A stretch of DNA of 25,596 nt from positions 1 through 25,596 of the forward strand of contig JAFAEM010000043.1 of NCBI GenBank assembly GCA_023424015.1. Reading direction: 5' to 3'. The position numbers were made by a program, and so were the translations under genes. Under the pieces are notes generated by a model, which saw only the letters and a program-made list of their open reading frames with translations, did no database searches and was not told where the DNA came from. Position 1 is the first letter of the stretch, and the number at the start of each line of letters is the position of its first letter. This document shows, piece after piece, positions 1 through 6,769 of this stretch. Source of the stretch: Bacteroidota bacterium (GTDB lineage Bacteria; Bacteroidota; Bacteroidia; Chitinophagales; Chitinophagaceae).

Positions 1-299
1 GGATTACACGGATTAACACTGATTTTTCTGCCTGCGGCAGGGGATAGCCACGAATGGCACGAATCACACGAATGGGCCACTGATTACACAGATTGCACGG
101 ATGAGGGGCCACGGATTACACGGATTAACACTGATTTTTCTGCCTGCGGCAGGGGATAGCCACGAATGGCACGAATCACACGAATGGGCCACTGATTACA
201 CAGATTGCACGGATGAGGGGCCACGGATTGCACGGATTACACTGATTTTTCTGCCTGCGGCAGGGGATAGCCACGAATGGCACGAATCACACGAATGGG
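1..299. repeat. Tandem 112-bp direct repeats (2 full copies plus a truncated third)
   Basis: Copies begin at 1, 113 and 225, and the first two are essentially identical. The third differs at its start (ggattg for ggatta, one base shorter) and stops after the cacgaatgg segment. Each unit is built from degenerate 9-10 bp words of the type GATTACACG and CGAATCACA, plus a short palindrome CCTGCGGCAGG. 112 is not a multiple of 3, so the open frame across it (101-328) has no protein-like periodicity. The array probably continues to the left of the window. It lies downstream of the gene ending at 396. It resembles GGATTACACGGATT-type intergenic repeats known from many bacterial genomes; that link is recollection, not a search. 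Confidence 0.93.
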
Positions 300-341
300 G
301 GCAAACCTCCGTGCACTCGGTGTCCTAAAAGAATTCGAAGC

Positions 342-369
342 GGCCACGGATTACGCGGATTACACGGAT
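342..369. repeat. Degenerate remnant of the same GGATTACACGGATT repeat
   Basis: After about 40 bp of unrelated sequence (300-341) the words ccacggattacgcggatta and cacggata recur, matching the start of the 112-bp unit. It looks like an eroded partial copy at the gene-proximal edge of the array, just before the stop codon at 396. Confidence 0.7.
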
Positions 370-395
370 ATTGTTCCGAGTCAAATAGTCATTTA

Positions 396-1805
396 TTAAT
401 TTAGAACACTAGCGTCCTTTACTATCTGAACTTTTTCCTGTTCCTTGATCTTATTCCAGCCCCCGGCAATATTGCGTAGGTTATGTATACCCTGGCGTTT
501 GAGCAAAGAGGCCGCGATCACACTGCGGTAACCACTGGCACAATGCACATAAAGATTATGTCGATCTTCAAAGTTGGCCATATTCGCCGGATCCGTCATT
601 TCCTGCAGGGGAAGATTGATGGCTTCATTGAGATGGCCCTCGGCAAACTCAACAGGCTTGCGTACGTCCAGCACGATAAGGTTTTTATCAAACGGAATAT
701 CCATCATCAGCTCATCAGCCTCTACGTCGATGATCATATCGATAGGTTCTCCCTGGTTTTTCCAGGCTTCAAATCCACCTTCAAGATATCCTTCTACCCG
801 GTCGAGACCTACCCTTGCCAGCCGGATAATGCTTTCCTTTTCCTTGCCAGGTTCGCTCACCAACAGCAACGGCACATCAAACGGTAACAGGCTGCCGGCC
901 CATTCCGCGAATCTGCCATTAAGACCAATACTTATAGAGCCGGGAATAAAACCTTCGGAGAAAATATTTGAATGTCTTGTATCCAGTACGATCGCGTCCT
1001 TCTCCTTCCTTTTTTTGAACTCATCCACGGACAGGGCCGTCATTGCTTTGTTCAATACTTCATCGAGACTGCTGTAACCTTCTTTATTGATACGTGCATT
1101 GATGGGAAAATACTGGGGTGGTGGAGGAATGCCATCGGTCACGGCTTTTATAAATTCTTCCTTATTTGCGGCTTTCAGCGCATAGTTGAATTGCTTTTCC
1201 ATACCAATAGTGCTATCGGTATCGGGTCCAAGATTTTTTCCGCATGAACTGCCGGGACCATGCGCAGGATAGACGATCACATCATCAGCCAGCGGTATGA
1301 TCTTTTGTTGAAGGCTGTCGTACAACATACCCGCGAGATCATGCACCGTAAGTGACTCACCTTTTTGCGCCAGATCGGGGCGACCCACATCGCCCACAAA
1401 CAAAGTATCCCCTGTAAATATGCAATGATTTTTTCCAGTTTCATCGTTGAGGAGATAACAGCTTGACTCGAGAGTATGACCGGGAGTATGTAGCACCTCG
1501 ATGGTGATATCGCCGATGTTGAACTTTTCACCGTCTTTTGCAATATAAGCTGGAAATTTTGTGTCGGTTTCCGGACCATACACGATCGGTGCCCCGGTGG
1601 CTTTACCCAGGTCAATATGACCGCTGATGAAATCGGCGTGGAAATGTGTTTCGAAAATATATTTAATCGTTGCTTTTCTTTCATTGGCCAGGTCAAGATA
1701 TACTTCGATATCGCGTAGAGGGTCTACGATAGCAGCTTCGCCATTGCTTTCAATATAATAAGCGGCTTCACTAATGCAGCCTGTATAAAGTTGTTGGATA
1801 TACAT
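396..1805 (-). CDS. CstB-like persulfide dioxygenase / rhodanese (MBL-fold, three domains)
   Basis: 469 aa. Residues ~1-240 are a metallo-beta-lactamase fold of the ETHE1 persulfide dioxygenase type (HFHADFISGH, HTPGHT, FTGDTLF). Residues ~265-355 are a rhodanese fold whose active-site loop (LLLVSEPGKEKES) has no cysteine. Residues ~360-455 are a second rhodanese with HCASGYRS, catalytic Cys about 422. The order MBL, pseudo-rhodanese, active rhodanese is that of staphylococcal CstB, which oxidises persulfides and passes sulfane sulfur on, making thiosulfate. Role inferred: cytosolic sulfide/persulfide detoxification. The ATG at 1805 (MYIQQLYTGC) is chosen over an in-frame TTG at 1826 because family members start at this point and because a -7 promoter motif covers the TTG. 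It follows an ArsR-family gene but lies beyond that gene's terminator. Confidence 0.9.
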   Translation of the reverse strand: MYIQQLYTGCISEAAYYIESNGEAAIVDPLRDIEVYLDLANERKATIKYIFETHFHADFISGHIDLGKATGAPIVYGPETDTKFPAYIAKDGEKFNIGDITIEVLHTPGHTLESSCYLLNDETGKNHCIFTGDTLFVGDVGRPDLAQKGESLTVHDLAGMLYDSLQQKIIPLADDVIVYPAHGPGSSCGKNLGPDTDSTIGMEKQFNYALKAANKEEFIKAVTDGIPPPPQYFPINARINKEGYSSLDEVLNKAMTALSVDEFKKRKEKDAIVLDTRHSNIFSEGFIPGSISIGLNGRFAEWAGSLLPFDVPLLLVSEPGKEKESIIRLARVGLDRVEGYLEGGFEAWKNQGEPIDMIIDVEADELMMDIPFDKNLIVLDVRKPVEFAEGHLNEAINLPLQEMTDPANMANFEDRHNLYVHCASGYRSVIAASLLKRQGIHNLRNIAGGWNKIKEQEKVQIVKDASVLN

Positions 1806-1823
1806 GCAATAATTTTGAATGGG

Positions 1824-1831
1824 CAAAATTA
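1824..1831 (-). promoter_or_regulatory. Putative -7 element for the CstB-like gene
   Basis: The minus strand reads TAATTTTG, a perfect match to the Bacteroidota -7 consensus TAnnTTTG, 18 nt upstream of the ATG at 1805. The nearest upstream TTTG is only 14 nt away (usual spacing about 19-21), so the -33 element is weak or absent. A separate promoter is expected because the upstream arsR transcript ends at the terminator at 1841-1871. Confidence 0.45.
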
Positions 1832-1840
1832 GTTGATTTT

Positions 1841-1871
1841 AAAAACAAAAAAGGAAGCCATTGGCTTCCTT
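1841..1871 (-). terminator. Intrinsic terminator of the arsR gene
   Basis: On the minus strand, 20 nt after the arsR stop, AAGGAAGCC and GGCTTCCTT form a perfect stem around a tiny centre (10-bp inverted repeat, one central base), followed directly by TTTTGTTTTT. This is a textbook rho-independent terminator. It sits between arsR and the CstB-like gene, so they are unlikely to be a simple co-transcribed operon. Confidence 0.85.
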
Positions 1872-1891
1872 CATTAAGTGTCAGAACCGCT

Positions 1892-2227
1892 TCAATTTAG
1901 CAACGATTCCACAAATTTGTTCATTTCCTCGATACGGCTTGTATTGATAGTATAGTAGATGAATTTACCGTCCCGCTCTGTTTTTACAAAGCCGGCCTTG
2001 CGAAGTATCGCCAGGTGCTGAGAAGCTACAGACTGCTCCAACCTCAGTTTCACATAAATTTCCGTTACGGTAATTTTTCCCTGCTCATCAATCAATTTCA
2101 GGATCTGCTGACGCAATTTATGATTGATAGCTCTCAGTACCAGTGAAGCCTTCTTCACATTCAATAAATCCACTTTCAGGGACCCATTCTCAGGTGCCGC
2201 GTTCAGAGTTAACGTGTAGTTGTTCAT
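1892..2227 (-). CDS. ArsR-family winged-helix regulator (no cysteines)
   Basis: 111 aa. The winged helix-turn-helix spans residues ~30-100: SVASQHLAILRKAGFVKTER is the recognition helix and start of the wing, then DGKFIYYTIN. ArsR proteins are dimeric repressors that release DNA on binding a metal or on thiol oxidation. This one has no cysteine, so neither the classical CxC metal site nor the dithiol switch of the persulfide sensors SqrR/BigR is possible. A 9-bp inverted repeat just upstream (2243-2266) is a likely autoregulatory operator. The neighbouring persulfide dioxygenase suggests a sulfur-stress link, which is inference only. The start is the ATG at 2227. Confidence 0.9.
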   Translation of the reverse strand: MNNYTLTLNAAPENGSLKVDLLNVKKASLVLRAINHKLRQQILKLIDEQGKITVTEIYVKLRLEQSVASQHLAILRKAGFVKTERDGKFIYYTINTSRIEEMNKFVESLLN

Positions 2228-2242
2228 AGTTATAACTGATTA

Positions 2243-2266
2243 AATCTATAGTTAGATCTATAGATT
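2243..2266 (-). promoter_or_regulatory. Putative ArsR operator (9-bp inverted repeat)
   Basis: AATCTATAG (2243-2251), 6-bp spacer, CTATAGATT (2258-2266): perfect dyad symmetry of a size typical for ArsR-type repressors. It starts 16 bp upstream of the arsR ATG and just downstream of the -7 motif, so a bound dimer would cover the predicted transcription start. The motif is not seen in front of the CstB-like gene. Confidence 0.65.
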
Positions 2267-2267
2267 G

Positions 2268-2299
2268 CAAAAATAACTATGTATGTCTGTTTTTTGAAA
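2268..2299 (-). promoter_or_regulatory. Putative arsR promoter
   Basis: The minus strand carries TATTTTTG (2275-2268), a perfect TAnnTTTG -7 element, preceded after 20 nt by TTTC (2299-2296), one mismatch from the -33 TTTG. The spacing fits Bacteroidota primary sigma promoters. Transcription would begin inside the inverted repeat at 2243-2266. Confidence 0.6.
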
Positions 2300-2338
2300 T
2301 TAAAATTGTTAAGAAGTGTAATATTTTCACCTTGCAAA

Positions 2339-3001
2339 TTACCGCATTGTAGAGTGAAATTCTTTGATGTAGAAGGGTTCAGTGTATGCAGGATCAGCAA
2401 ATTTGCCTGATGCAAACCTTTGCGTCGATAGTTGTGAAAAACATTCAGCTGTTAGCGGAAAATTGTTAAAAATCGCATTGTGATGAACAATTACCTGTTG
2501 TAACTTGTTGAGCGCGTTGCCTGAGAATAATATTCTTCCTTTTTCAAGAATTGTCATGAAACTGTTTGCTTCTACTATCATCGCCGTAGGAGAGAGAATT
2601 TGTTGCATATTCCTATCATATACTGCTGTAAAGATCTCCATTCTCCTGGCATCAATAGCCGGACAGATATACTCGGCTAAGTTTTTATCCACAGCATGAG
2701 CCATAAGTTCAAGTGTGCCGATAGAAATTAGGGGTTTCCCTAAACCATAACATAAACCTTTTGCTGTGGATAGTCCTACCCGAAGGCCGGTATATGACCC
2801 CGGCCCATTACTTACGGCAACAGCATCAATATCCTGAAGCATTTTTCCGCTTTTGCTCATTATCTCCGCGATAGCAGGAAGTATCCACGATGCATGATCC
2901 ATCTGGTGTGCATTAGTTGCCGCATGAAGGGGTATTCCGTCACCCGAGAGGCAAACAAGTGCGGTGTCCAATGCTGTATCAATATTGAGGATAAGGGGCA
3001 T
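2339..3001 (-). CDS. tsaB: TsaB, tRNA t6A biosynthesis protein
   Basis: 220 aa, usual length for the family. An ASKHA-fold N-terminal half is visible: LNIDTALDTALVCL at residues ~5-18, and the family signature SNGPGSYTGLRVGLSTAKGL at ~65-84. TsaB (YeaZ) is the non-catalytic partner that binds TsaD and TsaE in making threonylcarbamoyl-adenosine at A37 of ANN-decoding tRNAs; it acts in the cytosol. Its ATG overlaps the stop of the upstream gene by one base (TAATG), which suggests translational coupling. The partners tsaD and tsaE are not in the window. Confidence 0.95.
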   Translation of the reverse strand: MPLILNIDTALDTALVCLSGDGIPLHAATNAHQMDHASWILPAIAEIMSKSGKMLQDIDAVAVSNGPGSYTGLRVGLSTAKGLCYGLGKPLISIGTLELMAHAVDKNLAEYICPAIDARRMEIFTAVYDRNMQQILSPTAMIVEANSFMTILEKGRILFSGNALNKLQQVIVHHNAIFNNFPLTAECFSQLSTQRFASGKFADPAYTEPFYIKEFHSTMR

Positions 3002-3630
3002 TATTTCAGATTTTTTTCCAACAATGCAGACGGCCTGTAGCGTTCCTGGTCTTTTGCCAGTTTTGTAAGCAGTAAAAAGATTAGTTCGAGCCCAATTTTT
3101 TTACTCCATTCAAAAGGTCCATAAGGATAGTTAGTGCCGAGTTTCATAGCAATGTCAATCTCATCGGTTGTACTCACACCTTCTTCGAGGGCAATATATG
3201 CTTCGTTGATAATTGTTGCGATCACCCTTGCTGTTAAAAATCCGGGTATATCAGGAGTCCAGTTTATTTTCTTCCCAAAGCTATCGAACAATTGCTCTGC
3301 CTTTAATTTTAGGTGTTCCTGCAAAGTTGTAGCTTCTAATTTGCCTCGTTGCAGAAACGTTGGCCATCCATTGATACGGACATAGTCCTGGCCAATTTCA
3401 CCAAGTGTATCGATGACTGAATTGATGATGATCAGCGGCGCCTGTAAATTGTTTAACCAGCCTATCCGCGCAGGCGTATTCTGAAAAAGCAGGTCAATGC
3501 AGGCATCAAACGTTGTTCCAAATGACAGATCATTTATATCACTGATCCATTCAACCTGGATGCTGTCGTTGCTTACACCCGTCATTAATTCCTCGCGCAA
3601 AGGCCTATCTGCGATCACAAGAACCCGCAT
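3001..3630 (-). CDS. 3-hydroxyacyl-CoA dehydrogenase C-terminal-domain protein
   Basis: 209 aa. The C-terminal half (~120-200) matches the helical substrate and dimerisation domain of 3-hydroxyacyl-CoA dehydrogenases: PGFLTARVIATIINEAY, EEGVSTTDEIDIAMKLG and NYPYGPFEW. The N-terminal ~110 residues begin like a beta strand (MRVLVIADR) but lack GxGxxG, and are about 70 residues shorter than the NAD-binding domain of the full enzyme. It is therefore unlikely to be a normal NAD-dependent dehydrogenase; I recall similar short proteins in related bacteria, so it is probably a conserved family rather than a local truncation. It is first in a two-gene unit with tsaB and is transcribed divergently from ridA across 65 bp. 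Confidence 0.8.
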   Translation of the reverse strand: MRVLVIADRPLREELMTGVSNDSIQVEWISDINDLSFGTTFDACIDLLFQNTPARIGWLNNLQAPLIIINSVIDTLGEIGQDYVRINGWPTFLQRGKLEATTLQEHLKLKAEQLFDSFGKKINWTPDIPGFLTARVIATIINEAYIALEEGVSTTDEIDIAMKLGTNYPYGPFEWSKKIGLELIFLLLTKLAKDQERYRPSALLEKNLK

Positions 3631-3639
3631 ATTCTATTT

Positions 3640-3670
3640 TTTGCAAAGAAAATGCATAAAGCTATATTCG
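3640..3670 (+). promoter_or_regulatory. Putative ridA promoter
   Basis: TTTG at 3640-3643, exactly 19 nt, then TATATTCG at 3663-3670 (one mismatch to TAnnTTTG). Spacing and order fit the Bacteroidota -33/-7 pattern. The ATG of ridA follows 25 bp further on. Confidence 0.6.
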
Positions 3671-3695
3671 TTCTGCAATTTTTAAATAATATACG

Positions 3696-4079
3696 ATGAA
3701 TAAAATTGTGATCAGGACCGATAACGCGCCGGCGCCGATCGGGCCCTACAACCAGGCCATACTTGCGGACGACACTTTATATATTTCGGGACAGATTTGT
3801 ATCGATCCGAAAACAAACGAATTGAAGAATGCCGACATAAAGGAAGAAACGCTGCAGGTGATGCAAAACCTCCGCGCCATCCTGCTGGCAGCCGGTACGG
3901 GATTCAATAATGTGATAAAGACGACTATTTTTCTTACGGATATGAACCAGTTCGCCGCGGTGAATGAGGTGTATAATTCTTTTTTTGATGGGGATTATCC
4001 CGCCCGGGAGACTGTGCAGGTAGGCGCGTTGCCGAAATTTGTCAACGTAGAGATCAGTATGATCGCGATCAAATCATAG
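3696..4079 (+). CDS. ridA: RidA, reactive enamine/imine deaminase
   Basis: 127 aa, full family length. Rid-family marks: NAPAPIGPYNQAI near the N-terminus, YISGQICIDP, and PARETVQVGALPKFVNVEI at ~100-118, which holds the Arg that binds the substrate carboxylate and the VEI strand. RidA hydrolyses 2-aminoacrylate and related enamine/imine intermediates released by PLP enzymes such as threonine dehydratase, protecting other PLP enzymes. It is a cytosolic trimer. It is preceded by its own predicted promoter. A palindrome follows 13 bp after the stop. Confidence 0.95.
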   Translation: MNKIVIRTDNAPAPIGPYNQAILADDTLYISGQICIDPKTNELKNADIKEETLQVMQNLRAILLAAGTGFNNVIKTTIFLTDMNQFAAVNEVYNSFFDGDYPARETVQVGALPKFVNVEISMIAIKS

Positions 4080-4092
4080 TTTTTTTGCCGGG

Positions 4093-4112
4093 ATCCTGAT
4101 AGCTATCGGGAT
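4093..4112. repeat. CCTGATAGCTATCGGG-type palindrome
   Basis: ATCCTGATAG / CTATCGGGAT forms a 10-bp inverted repeat with a single G-T wobble and no spacer. This motif recurs between genes in many Bacteroidota genomes (recollection). There is no T-run on either side, so it is not called a terminator, although it could stabilise the ridA mRNA 3' end. The rest of the 214-bp gap (4080-4293) shows no gene. Confidence 0.6.
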
Positions 4113-4293
4113 GGTAAGACGATAAGATTGGAATTTTTTTGCAGGGAAGAACAGAAGACGGTGAGATAGATCAAGGCTGGTTGATATCTAATGTCTTTTA
4201 GTTATTTTGCTACCATCTTCTTGAACAACCAATATTTAAACTTCACGCTTTCCCGTCTCCCCGGCCATTACTTCATATTTGTAATTTTATCGA

Positions 4294-5388
4294 ATGCGCC
4301 GGTTCCTGCGTTACATATTATTAAAGCCTGTCTTGTGGGCATCACAGAAGTTCTCGTCGAGGCCGGAGCGCGAACGCATATTTAAAGCGCTGGATAAACT
4401 TTACCAGGAAATTTTAGAGAACCCCGGTAAAAAAGGACCTGTGATCCCATTCGAAGAGCAAACAGGAAAGTTCATCATATTTTCTGATCAGCATAAGGGT
4501 GGAAGAGACGGTGCCGATGATTTTGTGTTGGCAGAACCAAACTACATGGCTGCGCTGGAATATTACGATGACCATGGCTTTTCATTGATCGGTCTTGGCG
4601 ATTGCGAAGAGCTTTGGGAGAATACACTTCATAAAGTGCGTGACAGTTATCCCAACACATTTGAAGCCGAGAAAAAATTTTTGCAAAGGAAGAGTTTTGT
4701 AAAAGTGCTGGGCAACCACGACCTGTATTGGGGCAATGATCCATTTGCCTGGTGGCAGCTGAAGAAAATTTATGGTGGGGAAGTGGAGATTTATGAGGGC
4801 CTCGTATTAACTGTGTTGGTAGGTGGACGACCCTATCATATTTTCTGCACACACGGTCACCAGGGCGATGCGCAGAGTGATGGGAACTGGTTCAGTAAAT
4901 TCTTTGTTGCCCGGATCTGGGCTCCACTACAGGCCTACCTGCGCATCAATCCCAATACTGTTGCCTACAACAATGAGAAAAAAACCCTTCACAATGAAAT
5001 CATGTATGAATGGTCGGCGCGCCAGGAAAACCTGCTTTTGATCACGGGCCATACGCATCAGCCGGTATTTGTTTCGCTTACGCATATCGAACGACTGTAT
5101 AAGGAATTGCAGATCGCACGACTCAATAAGGATGAATTCAGAATGGCTGAACTGGAACAGGAGATCCGCAAACGGGAAAAGGAATTCTCCGCCGTTTCGA
5201 TTGATTACCTCACAATGAAACCATCTTATTTCAACAGCGGCTGTTGTTGTTTTGTGGATGGTGATATTACAGGGATCGAAATAGACGGCGGCCAGATCGC
5301 CCTCGTGAAATGGACATCAAAAGACCGGGCTCCGGAGAGACAGGTTCTTGAAAGAATACGTTTGTCGGAGCTCTGTGCGGTACTATAG
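4294..5388 (+). CDS. Calcineurin-like metallophosphoesterase
   Basis: 364 aa. The metal-binding signature is complete and in order: FSDQHKGG (D about 64, H about 66), GLGDCEELWE (D about 103), LGNHD (~139-143), THGHQGD (~186-192) and ITGHTHQPVF (~250-259). The enzyme should be a two-metal phosphohydrolase; the substrate cannot be read from the sequence. After the last motif lies a charged, probably coiled-coil helix (~265-300, with KELQIARLNKDEFRMAELE), then a conserved-looking NSGCCCF strand. There is no signal peptide; the Arg- and Leu-rich N-terminus (MRRFLRYILLKPVL) could lie along a membrane. It converges with the AlkD-like gene, 17 bp between stops. Confidence 0.88.
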   Translation: MRRFLRYILLKPVLWASQKFSSRPERERIFKALDKLYQEILENPGKKGPVIPFEEQTGKFIIFSDQHKGGRDGADDFVLAEPNYMAALEYYDDHGFSLIGLGDCEELWENTLHKVRDSYPNTFEAEKKFLQRKSFVKVLGNHDLYWGNDPFAWWQLKKIYGGEVEIYEGLVLTVLVGGRPYHIFCTHGHQGDAQSDGNWFSKFFVARIWAPLQAYLRINPNTVAYNNEKKTLHNEIMYEWSARQENLLLITGHTHQPVFVSLTHIERLYKELQIARLNKDEFRMAELEQEIRKREKEFSAVSIDYLTMKPSYFNSGCCCFVDGDITGIEIDGGQIALVKWTSKDRAPERQVLERIRLSELCAVL

Positions 5389-5405
5389 CAAGGCAAATTG
5401 AATGA

Positions 5406-6116
5406 TTAGCATTTAGCCGTTTTCTTTTTCCTTCCAAGATATCCCTTATTAACTACTTTTTTAATATAGTCTGGTGCAAAGGGGACCTTGCAGGATGTTC
5501 CACCCATATTCACTTCCACATTTCCAATTTTTTTGCCTGTCGTGATCGCTTTTTTATTAAGATCTACGATATATGAGCCAGCAGCAATTACAAAACTATT
5601 CATGCAATAGCGGATCCGGTTAGGCGCTTTGTCAATTTCCTTTTCCACGCGTTCAAGTAATTTTTCATAAAGCGGGATATCGAGTTTGTCATCTGGCCAT
5701 GTAGAAGCCACGCTGATAAATGTGCACCAGCCGGATGTAGCAATATTCTCCTTAGGGGAATCAATCCATTGTAAAGCGAGATCAAGTGCAGATTCATTTT
5801 CGGATACCACCCAGGGTACGCTGTATTCACTGATAAGTTGTCCGCTTGCTTTTTTAGCCCAGTTCTGCAGTTCCTTTTTGCTCATTTTTGAACCATCTGC
5901 CATTAGTCCCGCGAGATACATCGCGTCCCCAATGCCTGAATTATAAAGTTCAAGGGCGATCTCCTGTTGGTTCTGTTTTATCTTTTTCTGGATATTTTTC
6001 AGGTCTTCTATTTTAACACCATAAAAAGGCTCCTTTGCGCCGTGTTTTAAAAGCGTTCTTTTATAGGACTCATTTCCTGCTTTTTCTATTTCTTTTAAAA
6101 CGTCTTGAGAGTTCAT
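5406..6116 (-). CDS. AlkD-like DNA alkylation repair (HEAT-repeat) family protein
   Basis: 236 aa from the ATG at 6116 (MNSQDVLKEI); an in-frame extension to 6155 overlaps the upstream gene and is rejected. It is all-helical, with the family features LLKHGAKEPFYGVKIEDLKN near the N-terminus, YLAGLMADGSKMSKKEL, and IATSGWCTFISVAS. AlkD proteins remove N3- and N7-alkylated bases using a Trp/Asp-rich DNA-facing surface. Here the corresponding segment reads YSVPWVVSENES, and I do not see the WDxxD-type motif of Bacillus AlkD, so glycosylase activity is uncertain. The basic C-terminus (GRKKKTAKC) could bind nucleic acid. Probably last gene of the 9150-5406 unit. Confidence 0.82.
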   Translation of the reverse strand: MNSQDVLKEIEKAGNESYKRTLLKHGAKEPFYGVKIEDLKNIQKKIKQNQQEIALELYNSGIGDAMYLAGLMADGSKMSKKELQNWAKKASGQLISEYSVPWVVSENESALDLALQWIDSPKENIATSGWCTFISVASTWPDDKLDIPLYEKLLERVEKEIDKAPNRIRYCMNSFVIAAGSYIVDLNKKAITTGKKIGNVEVNMGGTSCKVPFAPDYIKKVVNKGYLGRKKKTAKC

Positions 6117-6141
6117 AGTTTGATTTTTTTGGCAGGTGAAT

Positions 6142-6666
6142 TTATGCCATGGCATTGTTTTTTCTGCGAAGGGAAAGTGCAGAAATTATGCTCACGATCA
6201 TGCCCATAACAAATACGGTTGAGAACATAATGAGAAATAATACCAGGGGCTTGTCGTACATCTCTCGTTGTTCTTCCAGTTTTTTTATCTCAGCATCTAA
6301 AACATTCCCGCTAAGACTGGTTCGCAGATCCTGGATATAATGATTGTAATAATCATCTTTCCAGGAAGGGTTTAGCACTTCAGTATAGAGCAGGTCAAAC
6401 AGACTGAAACAAATAGCCGGTACCAGGGTGATCAATAAGCCGATCTTGAATCCTTCACCAAAACTAAGGCTGCCACCATTTATTTTGTCACGATAGTGAC
6501 GGATGCCCATGAAAATAAAAATCATGGATATTAGAATGGCTAGGTAGCCCGCTGCTTCCTGTATGGAATAATCAGCGTTTTTGGCAAGGACAAATAGATT
6601 GAACGCGGTTAAAACCACGATCAGGATGGCGGCGAAGATGCCGTACCGGAATACTGATTGTTTCAT
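6142..6666 (-). CDS. DUF4199 four-TM membrane protein
   Basis: 174 aa. There are four hydrophobic segments (about 8-28, 39-56, 72-94 and 142-165). An extracytoplasmic or loop region lies between the third and fourth, including a charged helix (EIKKLEEQREMYD). The segment YRDKINGGSLSFGEGFKIGL between TM2 and TM3 is typical of DUF4199, a Bacteroidota family of unknown function. It lies downstream of a membrane-anchored LuxR-type regulator and 25 bp upstream of the AlkD-like start. Function not known; partnership with the regulator is inferred from position only. Confidence 0.85.
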   Translation of the reverse strand: MKQSVFRYGIFAAILIVVLTAFNLFVLAKNADYSIQEAAGYLAILISMIFIFMGIRHYRDKINGGSLSFGEGFKIGLLITLVPAICFSLFDLLYTEVLNPSWKDDYYNHYIQDLRTSLSGNVLDAEIKKLEEQREMYDKPLVLFLIMFSTVFVMGMIVSIISALSLRRKNNAMA

Positions 6667-6769
6667 TGTTGATTTTTGTTTGCAAACTACAATCCCCGGC
6701 AGCCAATGGCCTCATACGAAAGTAGGAAAACCCTGATACTTAAGGCTGATCTGCAACCTAAAGTCCCCT

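Noticed and set aside
1..299. CRISPR-like array at the left edge
   Set aside because: Units are 112 bp and contiguous with no unique spacers, and no cas genes are present.
101..328. Open frame of 75 codons across the 112-bp repeats
   Set aside because: It arises from repeat DNA; the period is not a multiple of 3 and the peptide is just repeated HEWHESHEW-like words.
483..1247. Plus-strand open frames opposite the CstB-like gene
   Set aside because: They are antisense to a fully conserved coding sequence and show no recognisable domain.
2230..2415. Small minus-strand frame between tsaB and arsR
   Set aside because: It overlaps the end of tsaB in another frame and runs through the arsR promoter and operator.
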